Positions 1-5,369 of a DNA stretch of 5,369 nucleotides are shown piece by piece. The position numbers were made by a program, and so were the translations under genes. Every line of letters starts with the position of its first letter. Position 1 is the first letter of the stretch. The notes under the pieces are model-generated. The model did not search any database and was not told the DNA's origin. It worked only from the letters and a program-made list of their open reading frames with translations. Source of the DNA: Fibrobacter sp. (lineage in GTDB: Bacteria; Fibrobacterota; Fibrobacteria; Fibrobacterales; Fibrobacteraceae); NCBI GenBank assembly GCA_017550445.1, contig JAFZOV010000114.1, forward strand, positions 1 to 5,369. Direction: 5' to 3'.

Positions 1-1316
1 CGGCCAATAGAGATGGCGCCACGAGTCGTCACGTCTTCCTTCGGGAATTCCTGAATAGCAATCATGCTTGCGCTGTACACAGAAGCCCCGGCTTCAGAAA
101 CGATGACGCGCGGCGGAACCTTACCCTTGAACTTTGCAGACATTTCGGCGCAGAAGGCGTCGGTTTCGCGGCTAGCGGTACCGTTACCGATAGCAATCAA
201 GTCAATCTTATACTTGTCAATGAGGCCCATCAGGTACACAGCGGCACCGGCCTTGTCGTTCCACGGTTCATGCGGCTTGATAATGCCGTGATCCAGGAAC
301 TTGCCGTTTTCGTCGAGCACGGCCACCTTACAACCGGTACGGAAACCCGGGTCGAGAGCGAGTACCGCCTTGTGGCCAGCCGGAGCGGCAAGCAAAACGT
401 CCTGAAGGTTCTTGCTGAACACCTTGAAAGCTTCTTCTTCGGCGGCATCCTTGAGGAGCAAACGCACTTCGCTTTCCATGCTCGGCTGGAGCAAGCGTTC
501 CCAGGCATCCTGGCACATAGCTTCCAAGTAAGGCGTCCAAGTGGTGTTGCCCTTGATAATCTGCTGCTTAAGGTAGCCAATCATTTCTTCGTTCGGCACT
601 TCGATAGAGAGGCGGAGCACCTTTTCCTTTTCGCCGCGGCGAAGCGCCAGCATACGGTGGCTCGGAATCTTGGACACCTGTTCGCTGTAATCGTAGTAAT
701 CCTTGAACTTGGTTTCCTGACCTTCGAAATCCTTCTTAACCTTGGAGACCATCACGCCGGTCTTTTCCATCTTGTTACGCAGGTACTGACGGAATTCGGC
801 ATTGTCGGCCACTTCTTCGGCCAAAATGTCGGCGGCACCCTTGAGGGCGGCCTTCGGGTCGGCAAGGCCCTTTTCTTCGGAAAGGTAAATCAGGGCAATC
901 TGTTCTGCCGTGTTGCCGGTTTCTTCCTGTGCCCACATCAGGCGAGCGAGCGGTTCCAGACCCAGTTCCTTGGCGGCCGTTGCGCGGGTGCGCTTCTTCG
1001 GCTTGTAGGGGGCGTAAATATCTTCGAGGAGGGTCTTGTCTTTACAGGCTTCGATCTGGGCCTTGAGTTCGGGAGTGAGCTTGCCCTGTTCTTCGATGCT
1101 CTTGAGAATCGTTTCTTTACGGTCTACCAGTTCTTGCAGGTAGTCGCGACGGTGACTAATGTCGCGCAGTTCAATTTCGTTCAGCGTACCCGTCTGGTCT
1201 TTACGGTAACGGGCGATAAAGGGGATGGTACCACCCTGGTCCATCAGTTCGAGCGCCTTGGCGACGCGCCATACTTCAAGATTAAGCTCTTCGGCAATAA
1301 TTGCAGAAAAATCCAT
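1..1316 (-). CDS. tex: Tex, RNA-binding transcription accessory protein (N-terminal part, truncated by the window edge)
   Basis: Translating the minus strand from the ATG at 1316-1314 gives 438 whole codons without a stop, then two bases of a further codon at the edge. Tex is a cytoplasmic nucleic-acid-binding protein linked to transcription and RNA metabolism, usually about 700-780 residues, so roughly 60% is here. Visible family landmarks are GGTIPFIARYRKDQTG (28-43) in the helical N-terminal domain, EDIYAPYKPKKRT (98-110), RMLALRRGEKEK (221-232), and the start of the RNase H-like YqgF domain with LDPGFRTG (321-328), IGNGTASRET (376-385) and SEAGASVYSAS (407-417). The sequence ends in TTRGAISIG, just before the helix-hairpin-helix and C-terminal S1 domains, which lie outside. 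A GGAAA (1330-1326) nine bases upstream is a weak ribosome site. The gene is divergent from queF. Family identity is certain; the exact biochemical role of Tex is not settled from sequence. Confidence 0.95.
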   Translation of the reverse strand, partial: MDFSAIIAEELNLEVWRVAKALELMDQGGTIPFIARYRKDQTGTLNEIELRDISHRRDYLQELVDRKETILKSIEEQGKLTPELKAQIEACKDKTLLEDIYAPYKPKKRTRATAAKELGLEPLARLMWAQEETGNTAEQIALIYLSEEKGLADPKAALKGAADILAEEVADNAEFRQYLRNKMEKTGVMVSKVKKDFEGQETKFKDYYDYSEQVSKIPSHRMLALRRGEKEKVLRLSIEVPNEEMIGYLKQQIIKGNTTWTPYLEAMCQDAWERLLQPSMESEVRLLLKDAAEEEAFKVFSKNLQDVLLAAPAGHKAVLALDPGFRTGCKVAVLDENGKFLDHGIIKPHEPWNDKAGAAVYLMGLIDKYKIDLIAIGNGTASRETDAFCAEMSAKFKGKVPPRVIVSEAGASVYSASMIAIQEFPKEDVTTRGAISIG

Positions 1317-1433
1317 AATATGTAGTTTCCGTTATATGTATTTCGGTTTGAGGGTCCTAACACAAAGTCGGCCCTAAGTCCAACCCAGCACCGCAGTGCG
1401 AGGTACCCCAGAAGACTTTTCCGAGGTAAGGGG

Positions 1434-1456
1434 AATATAGATAATTAAAGTGTCAA
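1434..1456 (-). promoter_or_regulatory. Possible tex promoter region
   Basis: On the minus strand a TTGACA (1456-1451) is followed by an A/T-rich run with TATATT at 1439-1434. The spacing between these two is only 11 bases, too short for a standard sigma-70 pair, so either only the -10-like element is used or the real promoter differs. If TATATT is the -10, the tex transcript would begin near 1427 with a leader of about 110 bases. Weak call, made mainly from position and base composition. Confidence 0.25.
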
Positions 1457-1481
1457 AAAAGTGACATTTTTTTTGTCAAAA
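1451..1481. repeat. Cluster of TGTCA half-sites, possible operator
   Basis: Three copies of one pentamer lie close together: TGTCA at 1451-1455, its reverse complement TGACA at 1462-1466, and TGTCA again at 1474-1478. The outer two copies extend to the identical octamer TGTCAAAA (1451-1458 and 1474-1481). The steps are 11 and 12 bases, close to one helical turn, as expected for protein half-sites on one face of DNA. The cluster is next to the presumed tex promoter. Low sequence complexity (A and T runs) means chance is a real alternative. Confidence 0.3.
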
Positions 1482-1568
1482 GAGGAAAGAGTTGAAGAAA
1501 GCCCCACCAAAGCACACAGCCAAGAAAAACCTAACTCCTAGGCCATCAACGACTTAGCATTTACAGCC

Positions 1569-1597
1569 TTGAACTAGGGTCCATCTTTTTCTATCTT
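1569..1597 (+). promoter_or_regulatory. Candidate sigma-70-type promoter for queF-yhhQ
   Basis: TTGAAC (1569-1574) and TATCTT (1592-1597) are separated by exactly 17 bases and resemble the -35 TTGACA and -10 TATAAT consensus. Transcription would start near 1603-1605, which coincides with the first base of the P1 stem of the structured leader described next. That gives a leader of about 60 bases before the queF ATG. No competing hexamer pair with good spacing was seen between 1540 and 1620. Confidence 0.45.
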
Positions 1598-1603
1598 TAC
1601 ACT

Positions 1604-1660
1604 AGTCAGTTCGAAACCCATCCTGACTTTAGGCATCGCCTATAAACCAAAACTAGGAGA
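1604..1660 (+). promoter_or_regulatory. Candidate preQ1-I-like riboswitch leader of queF
   Basis: The leader can form stem P1 from AGUCAG (1604-1609) and CUGACU (1623-1628), enclosing the 13-base loop UUCGAAACCCAUC (1610-1622). Features shared with preQ1-I aptamers are a G-C pair closing P1, UUC directly after the 5' strand, a C directly before the 3' strand (the position that pairs with preQ1 in known structures), and an A-rich tail UAAACCAAAACUAGGA (1643-1658) that includes the ribosome-binding AGGAG. UUC could pair with GGA of the tail as part of the pseudoknot. Two features differ from the standard form. The next loop bases are GAA rather than UAG, so most inner P2 pairs facing CUA are lost, and a hairpin UAGGC-AUC-GCCUA (1630-1642) is inserted in the tail. 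The downstream gene makes preQ1, so feedback on translation would be logical. Called from memory of the class, without a covariance search. Confidence 0.45.
1655..1659 (+). promoter_or_regulatory. queF ribosome-binding site AGGAG
   Basis: AGGAG lies five bases before the ATG at 1665 and fixes that start. It is also the 3' end of the ACUAGGAG tail of the candidate riboswitch, so ligand-dependent pairing would hide it from the ribosome. UAGG (1654-1657), which overlaps it, is complementary to CCUA at 1639-1642. Confidence 0.7.
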
Positions 1661-1664
1661 CTTT

Positions 1665-2141
1665 ATGCGTTCAGAATCTGAACTCGAAGGCGTCACGTTG
1701 CTCGGCCAGAGCGGCACCAAGTACGCCACCACCTACAGCCCCGAAGTCCTTGAAAAGTTCCCGAACAAGCATCCGGGCAACGACTACATGGTCACCTTCA
1801 ACTGCCCGGAGTTCACGAGCCTGTGCCCGAAAACCGGTCAGCCGGACTTCGCCGAAATCAAGATCAACTACATTCCAGACCAGTACCTGGTGGAATCGAA
1901 GTCCTTGAAGCTGTACATGTTTTCGTTCCGCAACCACGGCGACTTTCACGAAGACTGCGTGAACATTATCATGAAGGACCTGGTCAAGCTACTGGACCCC
2001 AAGTACCTGGAAGTCGAAGGCATCTTTATGCCCCGGGGCGGCATTTCGCTCTACCCCTTCGCCAACTACGGTAAACCGGGCACCGAATTCGAAGCCCTCG
2101 CCAAGACCCGCCTATTCACCGCCATCGACAGGAGGAAGTAA
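1665..2141 (+). CDS. queF: QueF, NADPH-dependent 7-cyano-7-deazaguanine (preQ0) reductase, short single-domain type
   Basis: The 158-residue protein matches the short, Bacillus-type QueF (about 165 residues) rather than the two-domain E. coli form (about 280). QueF is a cytoplasmic tunnelling-fold enzyme that reduces the nitrile of preQ0 to the aminomethyl group of preQ1 using NADPH, in the queuosine tRNA pathway. Visible motifs are [13 protein letters not shown] (50-62) with the catalytic Cys54 that forms the thioimide and the acid Asp61. The QueF signature ESKSLKLY (77-84) is followed by [10 protein letters not shown] (88-97) with His95 and Glu96, which position the substrate, and then PRGGIS (123-128) and NYGKPGT (134-140). 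No key residue is missing. The start is set by AGGAG five bases upstream. The stop TAA shares its last A with the ATG of the next gene, so the two genes are surely cotranscribed and probably translationally coupled. Confidence 0.97.
   Translation: MRSESELEGVTLLGQSGTKYATTYSPEVLEKFPNKHPGNDYMVTFNCPEFTSLCPKTGQPDFAEIKINYIPDQYLVESKSLKLYMFSFRNHGDFHEDCVNIIMKDLVKLLDPKYLEVEGIFMPRGGISLYPFANYGKPGTEFEALAKTRLFTAIDRRK
2130..2135 (+). promoter_or_regulatory. Ribosome-binding site AGGAGG of the transporter gene, inside queF
   Basis: A full AGGAGG lies in the last codons of queF, five bases before the ATG at 2141. It supports the one-base TAATG overlap as the true start of the transporter and suggests efficient re-initiation by ribosomes finishing queF. 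Confidence 0.75.
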
Positions 2142-2857
2142 TGCCATTCCAGAACGAAATCATCCTAATCGCCTCTATTTTCGTGTTCTTTGGAGGCCTT
2201 GTCGCCTTCTTCCGCTTCTTCGGCAAGCAGGGCATTTTTGCCTGGACGGTCATCTGCACCATCGCAGCAAACATCGAAGTCTTGATTCTGGTGCACGCCT
2301 TCGGTCTCGACACCACGCTTGGCAACGTGATTTTTGCCTCGTCATTCTTGGCAACCGATATCATGAGCGAAATCTTCGGCAAAAAAGAAGCTAGCCGCTG
2401 CGTGAAAATCGGCATTCTCGCCAACGTGACCTTCATCCTGATTTCGCAGAGCTGGTTCCTTTACATCCCGGCCGCAGGCGACACCATGGCAGAACCCATC
2501 CGCACTGTGTTCGCCAACACCCCGCGCGTGATGCTTGCAAGCTTGTTCGCCTACGCAGTCTGCGAATTATACGACGTATGGGCATACCACGCCGTTTGGA
2601 AATGGACCGAGAATAAGTTTGGAAACAAGAAAAAATACCTGTGGCTGCGCAACAACGGATCTACGCTGGTAAGCCAGCTGATCAACGTGGTCGTATTCAA
2701 TCTGCTCGCCTTCGCTGGCGTGTTCCCGTGGAATACGATTGGCGAAATTCTGATTTTCGGTTACGGAATCTTTATCGTGACATCGCTGATGGATACGCCG
2801 TTCGTGTACCTTGCACGCCGCATCGCCGAGAAACACCCAGAACTACTCTCTGAATAA
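2141..2857 (+). CDS. yhhQ: YhhQ-family (COG1738) queuosine precursor transporter
   Basis: The 238-residue protein is very hydrophobic, with about six or seven membrane segments (roughly 6-26, 32-54, 62-75, 88-110, 128-150, 174-195 and 199-225). Family landmarks are ATDIMSEIFGKKEA (71-84), corresponding to the usual LTDI-x-E-x-x-GKK-A block, the YDVWAYH segment (144-150), RNNGSTLVSQLI (170-181) and SLMDTPFVYL (215-224). E. coli YhhQ is of similar length and imports preQ0 and preQ1, so this protein probably sits in the cytoplasmic membrane and takes up preQ0 and/or preQ1. Coupling to queF suggests that imported preQ0 is reduced at once. From memory, many relatives have Asp where this protein has Asn182 (SQLIN), a detail I could not check. 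Its last 15 bases overlap the 3' end of sstT on the other strand. Family assignment is strong; exact substrate is inferred. Confidence 0.92.
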   Translation: MPFQNEIILIASIFVFFGGLVAFFRFFGKQGIFAWTVICTIAANIEVLILVHAFGLDTTLGNVIFASSFLATDIMSEIFGKKEASRCVKIGILANVTFILISQSWFLYIPAAGDTMAEPIRTVFANTPRVMLASLFAYAVCELYDVWAYHAVWKWTENKFGNKKKYLWLRNNGSTLVSQLINVVVFNLLAFAGVFPWNTIGEILIFGYGIFIVTSLMDTPFVYLARRIAEKHPELLSE

Positions 2858-4090
2858 ATCTTTAGGCAAGGGCTTACCTTGCTTGCGCCAGGCGGCGTAT
2901 TCTGCAGTCGCCGTAAAGATGGCATCCGTCGTAGAGTTCAAGGCAGTTTCCATGCTGTCTTGAATGACGCCGATGATAAAGCCGATGGCCACCACCTGCA
3001 TGGCGATATCGCTAGAAATGCCAAAAGGAGCGCAAGCCAGCGGAATCAAGAGGAGCGAACCGCCCGCGACACCGCTAGTACCGCAAGCGCCAATCGTTGC
3101 GAGCAGACAAACAATCAACGTCGAGGTAAACGTTACCGGCATCCCGAGGGTATGCACCGTAGCGAGAGACATAATCGTAATGGTAATCGCCGCACCGCTC
3201 ATGTTGATGGTTGCACCCAGCGGAATCGAGACTGAATAAAATTCGCGATCGAGTCCGAGCTTTTTACAAAGGGCCATGTTCACGGGAATGTTCGCGGCAG
3301 AACTGCGGGTAAAGAAAGCCGTCACGGCACTGCTCTTTAAGCACTTGAGCACCAGCGGATACGGGTCATGGCGCAGCACAACACCCACAATTGCCGGCAC
3401 CAGCACGAGCGCCATAAAGAGCATGGTGACTACCAAAATCAAAATGAGCGAACCATAGGTCTTGAAAATACCGATACCGTTGGTGGAAACCGAGGTAAAC
3501 ATGATACCCATAATACCGAAGGGCGCCAGGTTAATAATCCAGCGCACCACCATCGACACAGCACTCGACATATCTTGCAACACGGTAAGCGTCACCGGGC
3601 TTGCAATTTTCTTGACAGCAAACCCCAAAAAAGCAGCCCACACCAGAATGCCTATATAATTAGCATCAGAAATAGCGGCAAACGGGTTCGACACCGCATT
3701 TACCAACAAATTATGCAGGATTTCGAAAATATCGGCAGGCACTACCGAAGCATCGGCAGACACCGCCAAATCCAGATTCTGCGGGAATATAAAGCTAGCG
3801 CCCACTGCGGCAAACGAGGCGAGCAACGTACTCACCAAATACAAAACAATCACACGCGCAAAGCGACGGTCAAAGTGCGAATTGCCGGTCGCAAGCGAAC
3901 ATATAATCAAAATGAACACGAGCACAGGCGCCACCGCCTTGAGCGCCCCCACGAACAGCACGCCGAATTCACCGATCCATTTTTGTGACGGAAGGAACGT
4001 GCCCAAGACCGCACCCAGCACAATTGCAACCGCAATACGGAGCACCAGGTTTGCACTATTATATTTATTGACCAATGCACTAAATTTCAT
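2843..4090 (-). CDS. sstT: SstT, Na+-coupled serine/threonine transporter (DAACS family)
   Basis: The 415-residue protein closely matches the roughly 414-residue E. coli SstT and imports serine and threonine with sodium across the inner membrane. It has the glutamate-transporter fold: hydrophobic segments near 15-33, 42-66, 77-101, 143-160, 178-200 and 212-239. The first hairpin contains FFTRSSAANIPVNM (259-272), then NMSGAAITIT (296-305, the NMxGxx sodium site), the second hairpin IGACGTSGVAGGS (333-345), and the last helix QDSMETALNSTTD (377-389) with substrate and sodium contact residues Asn385 and Asp389. The start at 4090 is chosen because GGAGG (4101-4097) lies six bases upstream and MKFSALVNKYN fits the family. 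The frame stays open to an ATG at 4144, but those 18 extra residues lack a ribosome site and overlap the promoter region. The gene ends in TAG at 2845-2843, 15 bases inside the convergent yhhQ gene. Confidence 0.96.
   Translation of the reverse strand: MKFSALVNKYNSANLVLRIAVAIVLGAVLGTFLPSQKWIGEFGVLFVGALKAVAPVLVFILIICSLATGNSHFDRRFARVIVLYLVSTLLASFAAVGASFIFPQNLDLAVSADASVVPADIFEILHNLLVNAVSNPFAAISDANYIGILVWAAFLGFAVKKIASPVTLTVLQDMSSAVSMVVRWIINLAPFGIMGIMFTSVSTNGIGIFKTYGSLILILVVTMLFMALVLVPAIVGVVLRHDPYPLVLKCLKSSAVTAFFTRSSAANIPVNMALCKKLGLDREFYSVSIPLGATINMSGAAITITIMSLATVHTLGMPVTFTSTLIVCLLATIGACGTSGVAGGSLLLIPLACAPFGISSDIAMQVVAIGFIIGVIQDSMETALNSTTDAIFTATAEYAAWRKQGKPLPKDLFRE
2864..2884. terminator. Perfect inverted repeat just after the yhhQ stop, possible terminator or 3' end hairpin
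   Basis: GCAAGG (2866-2871) and CCTTGC (2877-2882) form a perfect six-base-pair stem with loop GCTTA, extendable by a G-T and an A-T pair. It starts nine bases after the yhhQ TAA and lies within the last codons of sstT. Neither strand has a clean T-tract after the stem (GCGCC on plus, CTAAAGATTTATT on minus), so a classical intrinsic terminator is not shown. It is the only candidate for ending either convergent transcript in this window. Confidence 0.3.
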
Positions 4091-4233
4091 GGGAAGCCTC
4101 CACTTTCCATATGTAATATAAATATAATTTTGCTGTTTTTGCATTAAAAACGCAAGTGGCGCAAAAAATCACGGCCATTTTTCAGGGTTCCTTTTCGCGC
4201 GCCTATCCCGATGAACTAAATTTTGCGCGGAAA
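4091..4233. promoter_or_regulatory. Divergent promoter region between sstT and the glycosyltransferase gene
   Basis: This is an A/T-rich stretch (about 4110-4150) between divergent genes. On the plus strand TATAAT (4123-4128) is a perfect -10 hexamer, but no good -35 lies 16-18 bases upstream. On the minus strand TATATT occurs at 4126-4121 and 4120-4115, each a possible -10 for sstT, again with poor -35 matches. The sstT ribosome site GGAGG is at 4101-4097. Overlapping -10 elements on both strands would make the two promoters mutually exclusive if both are real. Confidence 0.4.
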
Positions 4234-5367
4234 ATGTTTTTTACGGTGCTCACATACCTGGTCATCGGCCTCTTGGCTGTGTTCGGACTATTCTATATAG
4301 TCTTGGAGGTGCGGTTCTTCCGCGCCCTGGGCACCGTGCGCGTTGGAAACTCCGATGTGGAACCCGCCCCGAAGGTGAGTATTCTGATAGCCGCCCGTAA
4401 CGAGTCGGCGGGAATCAGGGCCACCTTGGACACCGTCCTCGCCCAAGACTATCGTGGCGACTGGGACGTTTGGGTAGCCGACGACCGGTCTAACGACGAT
4501 ACGCCGAAAATTTTGGCCGAATATGCAGCTCGCGCCCCGCGCTTGCACGTTCTGACGATAAAAGAGATTCCGGAAGGGGTCAGCCCCAAAAAGCACGCCC
4601 TTTCGCTGCTGATTGAGGCCTGCGAAGGTGAAATTCTATGCCTGACCGATGCCGACTGCCTTGTGAAGCCCACCTGGGTCACAGGCATTGTGGCCGAATT
4701 CGAACCGGGAATCGAACTGGTGGCCGGGCATTCTTACATTCCCACAATCCCTGGCAAGTCGAGCACGCTCATTTGCATGCAGGCGATCGAGACCCTGATT
4801 TACCGTGTGGCAGGCACTGCGGGCCTCGCTATGCGACTTCCGCTGACGAGTACCGGCAACAACCTCGCCTACCGCAAGAGCTTCTTCAAGAGTGTGCACG
4901 GGTTCGATAACGTCATCAAGATTCAGAGTGGCGACGACGACCTGCTGATGCAAAAACTCGCCGCCGACCGCCCCTGGGCCATGCGCTACTGCATTGCAGA
5001 AAGCACCTTTGTGACTACAAACGGCAAAGAAACCCTTAAGGAGCTCTGGGAACAACGCAAGCGCTGGGCATCTAAGACTATATATTATACACCGAAAATC
5101 GTGTTTGTGCTGAGCATGGTGTTCCTATTCCTCACCATGCAATGCGTGGCGGCAGCATTTGCACCGTTCAGCTTTAACGTTTTAATCGCGACAATTATCG
5201 CGTTTGTCGTCAAGTGCATTGGCGACCTGGTTTTAATTCTTAGAGGGCTTAGGATTTTCAGGCAGGAGCACCTTTTAAAATGGTGCATTCCGGTTGAATT
5301 TATCCACGCCCCCTTTACCGTACTGGCTGTGCTTTTCGGCCTGTTCGGACGATTTAAATGGAAATAA
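4234..5367 (+). CDS. Membrane-anchored family 2 glycosyltransferase, processive type with QxxRW motif
   Basis: The 377-residue protein has one N-terminal membrane helix (2-27), a GT-A catalytic domain (about 47-280) and two or three C-terminal membrane segments (288-311, 315-338, 350-371). Catalytic motifs are complete: VSILIAARNE (48-57), VADDRSND (81-88) for nucleotide binding, TDAD (138-141) for metal and sugar binding, GNNLAYRK (208-215), SGDDDLL (232-238) with the likely catalytic base, and QRKRW (274-278), the QxxRW motif of processive enzymes such as cellulose, chitin and hyaluronan synthases. It probably moves a sugar from a nucleotide donor to a polysaccharide or lipid acceptor on the inner face of the membrane. 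Donor and product are not readable. The start is uncertain: the frame is open from a GTG at 4156, adding 26 mostly polar residues. I prefer the ATG at 4234 because it leads straight into the membrane helix, although neither start has a good ribosome site. No biosynthetic neighbours are visible. Confidence 0.88.
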   Translation: MFFTVLTYLVIGLLAVFGLFYIVLEVRFFRALGTVRVGNSDVEPAPKVSILIAARNESAGIRATLDTVLAQDYRGDWDVWVADDRSNDDTPKILAEYAARAPRLHVLTIKEIPEGVSPKKHALSLLIEACEGEILCLTDADCLVKPTWVTGIVAEFEPGIELVAGHSYIPTIPGKSSTLICMQAIETLIYRVAGTAGLAMRLPLTSTGNNLAYRKSFFKSVHGFDNVIKIQSGDDDLLMQKLAADRPWAMRYCIAESTFVTTNGKETLKELWEQRKRWASKTIYYTPKIVFVLSMVFLFLTMQCVAAAFAPFSFNVLIATIIAFVVKCIGDLVLILRGLRIFRQEHLLKWCIPVEFIHAPFTVLAVLFGLFGRFKWK

Positions 5368-5369
5368 CG

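Larger units (their letters stand above)
1317..1664. other. Divergent intergenic region between tex and queF
   Basis: This 348-base stretch holds no convincing gene. From the tex side it contains the tex leader with two small inverted repeats: AGGGTC/GGCCCT at 1351-1356 and 1370-1375, and GCAC/GTGC at 1388-1391 and 1396-1399. Next comes an A/T-rich patch with TGTCA half-sites (1451-1478). A plain stretch at about 1482-1568, where I see nothing recognisable, is followed by the queF promoter and a structured leader (1569-1660). A heptamer CGAGGTA occurs twice (1399-1405 and 1422-1428), 23 bases apart. Both flanking genes are transcribed outward, so no terminator is expected here. Confidence 0.8.

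Noticed and set aside
270..1325. A 351-codon open frame on the plus strand
   Set aside because: It is antisense to tex over nearly its whole length, and the tex strand carries conserved family motifs throughout. The open frame reflects codon bias (few antisense stops), and its product is Phe/Leu/His/Gly-rich without a recognisable family.
1455..1474. A terminator-like A-run/T-run hairpin (AAAAAA-GTGACA-TTTTTTTT)
   Set aside because: The stem would be only A-U pairs, and both flanking genes are transcribed away from it, so there is no transcript here to terminate.
1605..1627. A tRNA T-arm, because GTTCGAAA resembles the T-loop
   Set aside because: With a seven-base loop the following CCCAT does not pair with GTCAG, and no acceptor, D or anticodon arms surround it. 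The larger 13-base-loop stem explains the pairing better.
3368..3988. A 206-codon plus-strand open frame rich in His, Arg and Asn
   Set aside because: It lies antisense to the clear sstT gene, and its odd composition is what the reverse strand of membrane-protein codons gives. No ribosome site or family motif.
4091..4144. An 18-residue N-terminal extension of SstT starting at the ATG at 4144
   Set aside because: No ribosome site precedes it, it overlaps the A/T-rich promoter region, and the ATG at 4090 has GGAGG at ideal distance and gives the usual family length.
4636..5055. A 139-codon minus-strand open frame
   Set aside because: Antisense to the catalytic core of the glycosyltransferase, where the plus-strand motifs (TDAD, GNNLAYRK, GDDD) are unmistakable.

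Overview
The window looks like ordinary chromosomal DNA from a free-living or gut bacterium with moderate G+C (about half). Five protein genes are visible. There is no rRNA, tRNA, CRISPR array, insertion sequence or phage gene. Codon use (many GGC, AAG, GAA, ATC) and the protein sequences make a Fibrobacter-like organism my best guess. That is an impression from pattern memory, not a demonstrated assignment.

Layout, left to right. Positions 1-1316 (minus) hold the N-terminal 438 residues of the RNA-binding transcription accessory protein Tex, which runs off the left edge. Positions 1317-1664 are a 348-base divergent intergenic region with the tex leader and promoter side, a cluster of TGTCA half-sites, and a promoter plus structured leader for the next operon. 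Positions 1665-2857 (plus) are a two-gene operon joined by a TAATG stop/start overlap: queF (preQ0 to preQ1 reductase) and a YhhQ-family queuosine-precursor transporter. Positions 2843-4090 (minus) encode the Na+/serine-threonine symporter SstT, converging on the transporter gene and overlapping it by 15 bases. Positions 4091-4233 are a second divergent intergenic region. Positions 4234-5367 (plus) encode a membrane-anchored family 2 glycosyltransferase with a complete D, D, D, QxxRW motif set.

The queF-yhhQ pair forms one module of queuosine tRNA modification. The transporter probably brings in preQ0 and/or preQ1, and QueF reduces preQ0 to preQ1, the base that tRNA-guanine transglycosylase inserts. 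Just upstream of queF is a short structured leader with several hallmarks of a preQ1-I riboswitch: a P1 stem followed at once by UUC, a C directly before the 3' P1 strand, and an A-rich tail ending in ACUAGG that contains the Shine-Dalgarno sequence. An extra five-base-pair hairpin sits in the tail, and its 3' arm could alternatively pair with the Shine-Dalgarno region. This is the most interesting part of the window. It is a candidate only, because the inner pseudoknot pairs do not match the textbook version.

The other genes (tex, sstT, the glycosyltransferase) show no functional link to queuosine and look like normal housekeeping neighbours.
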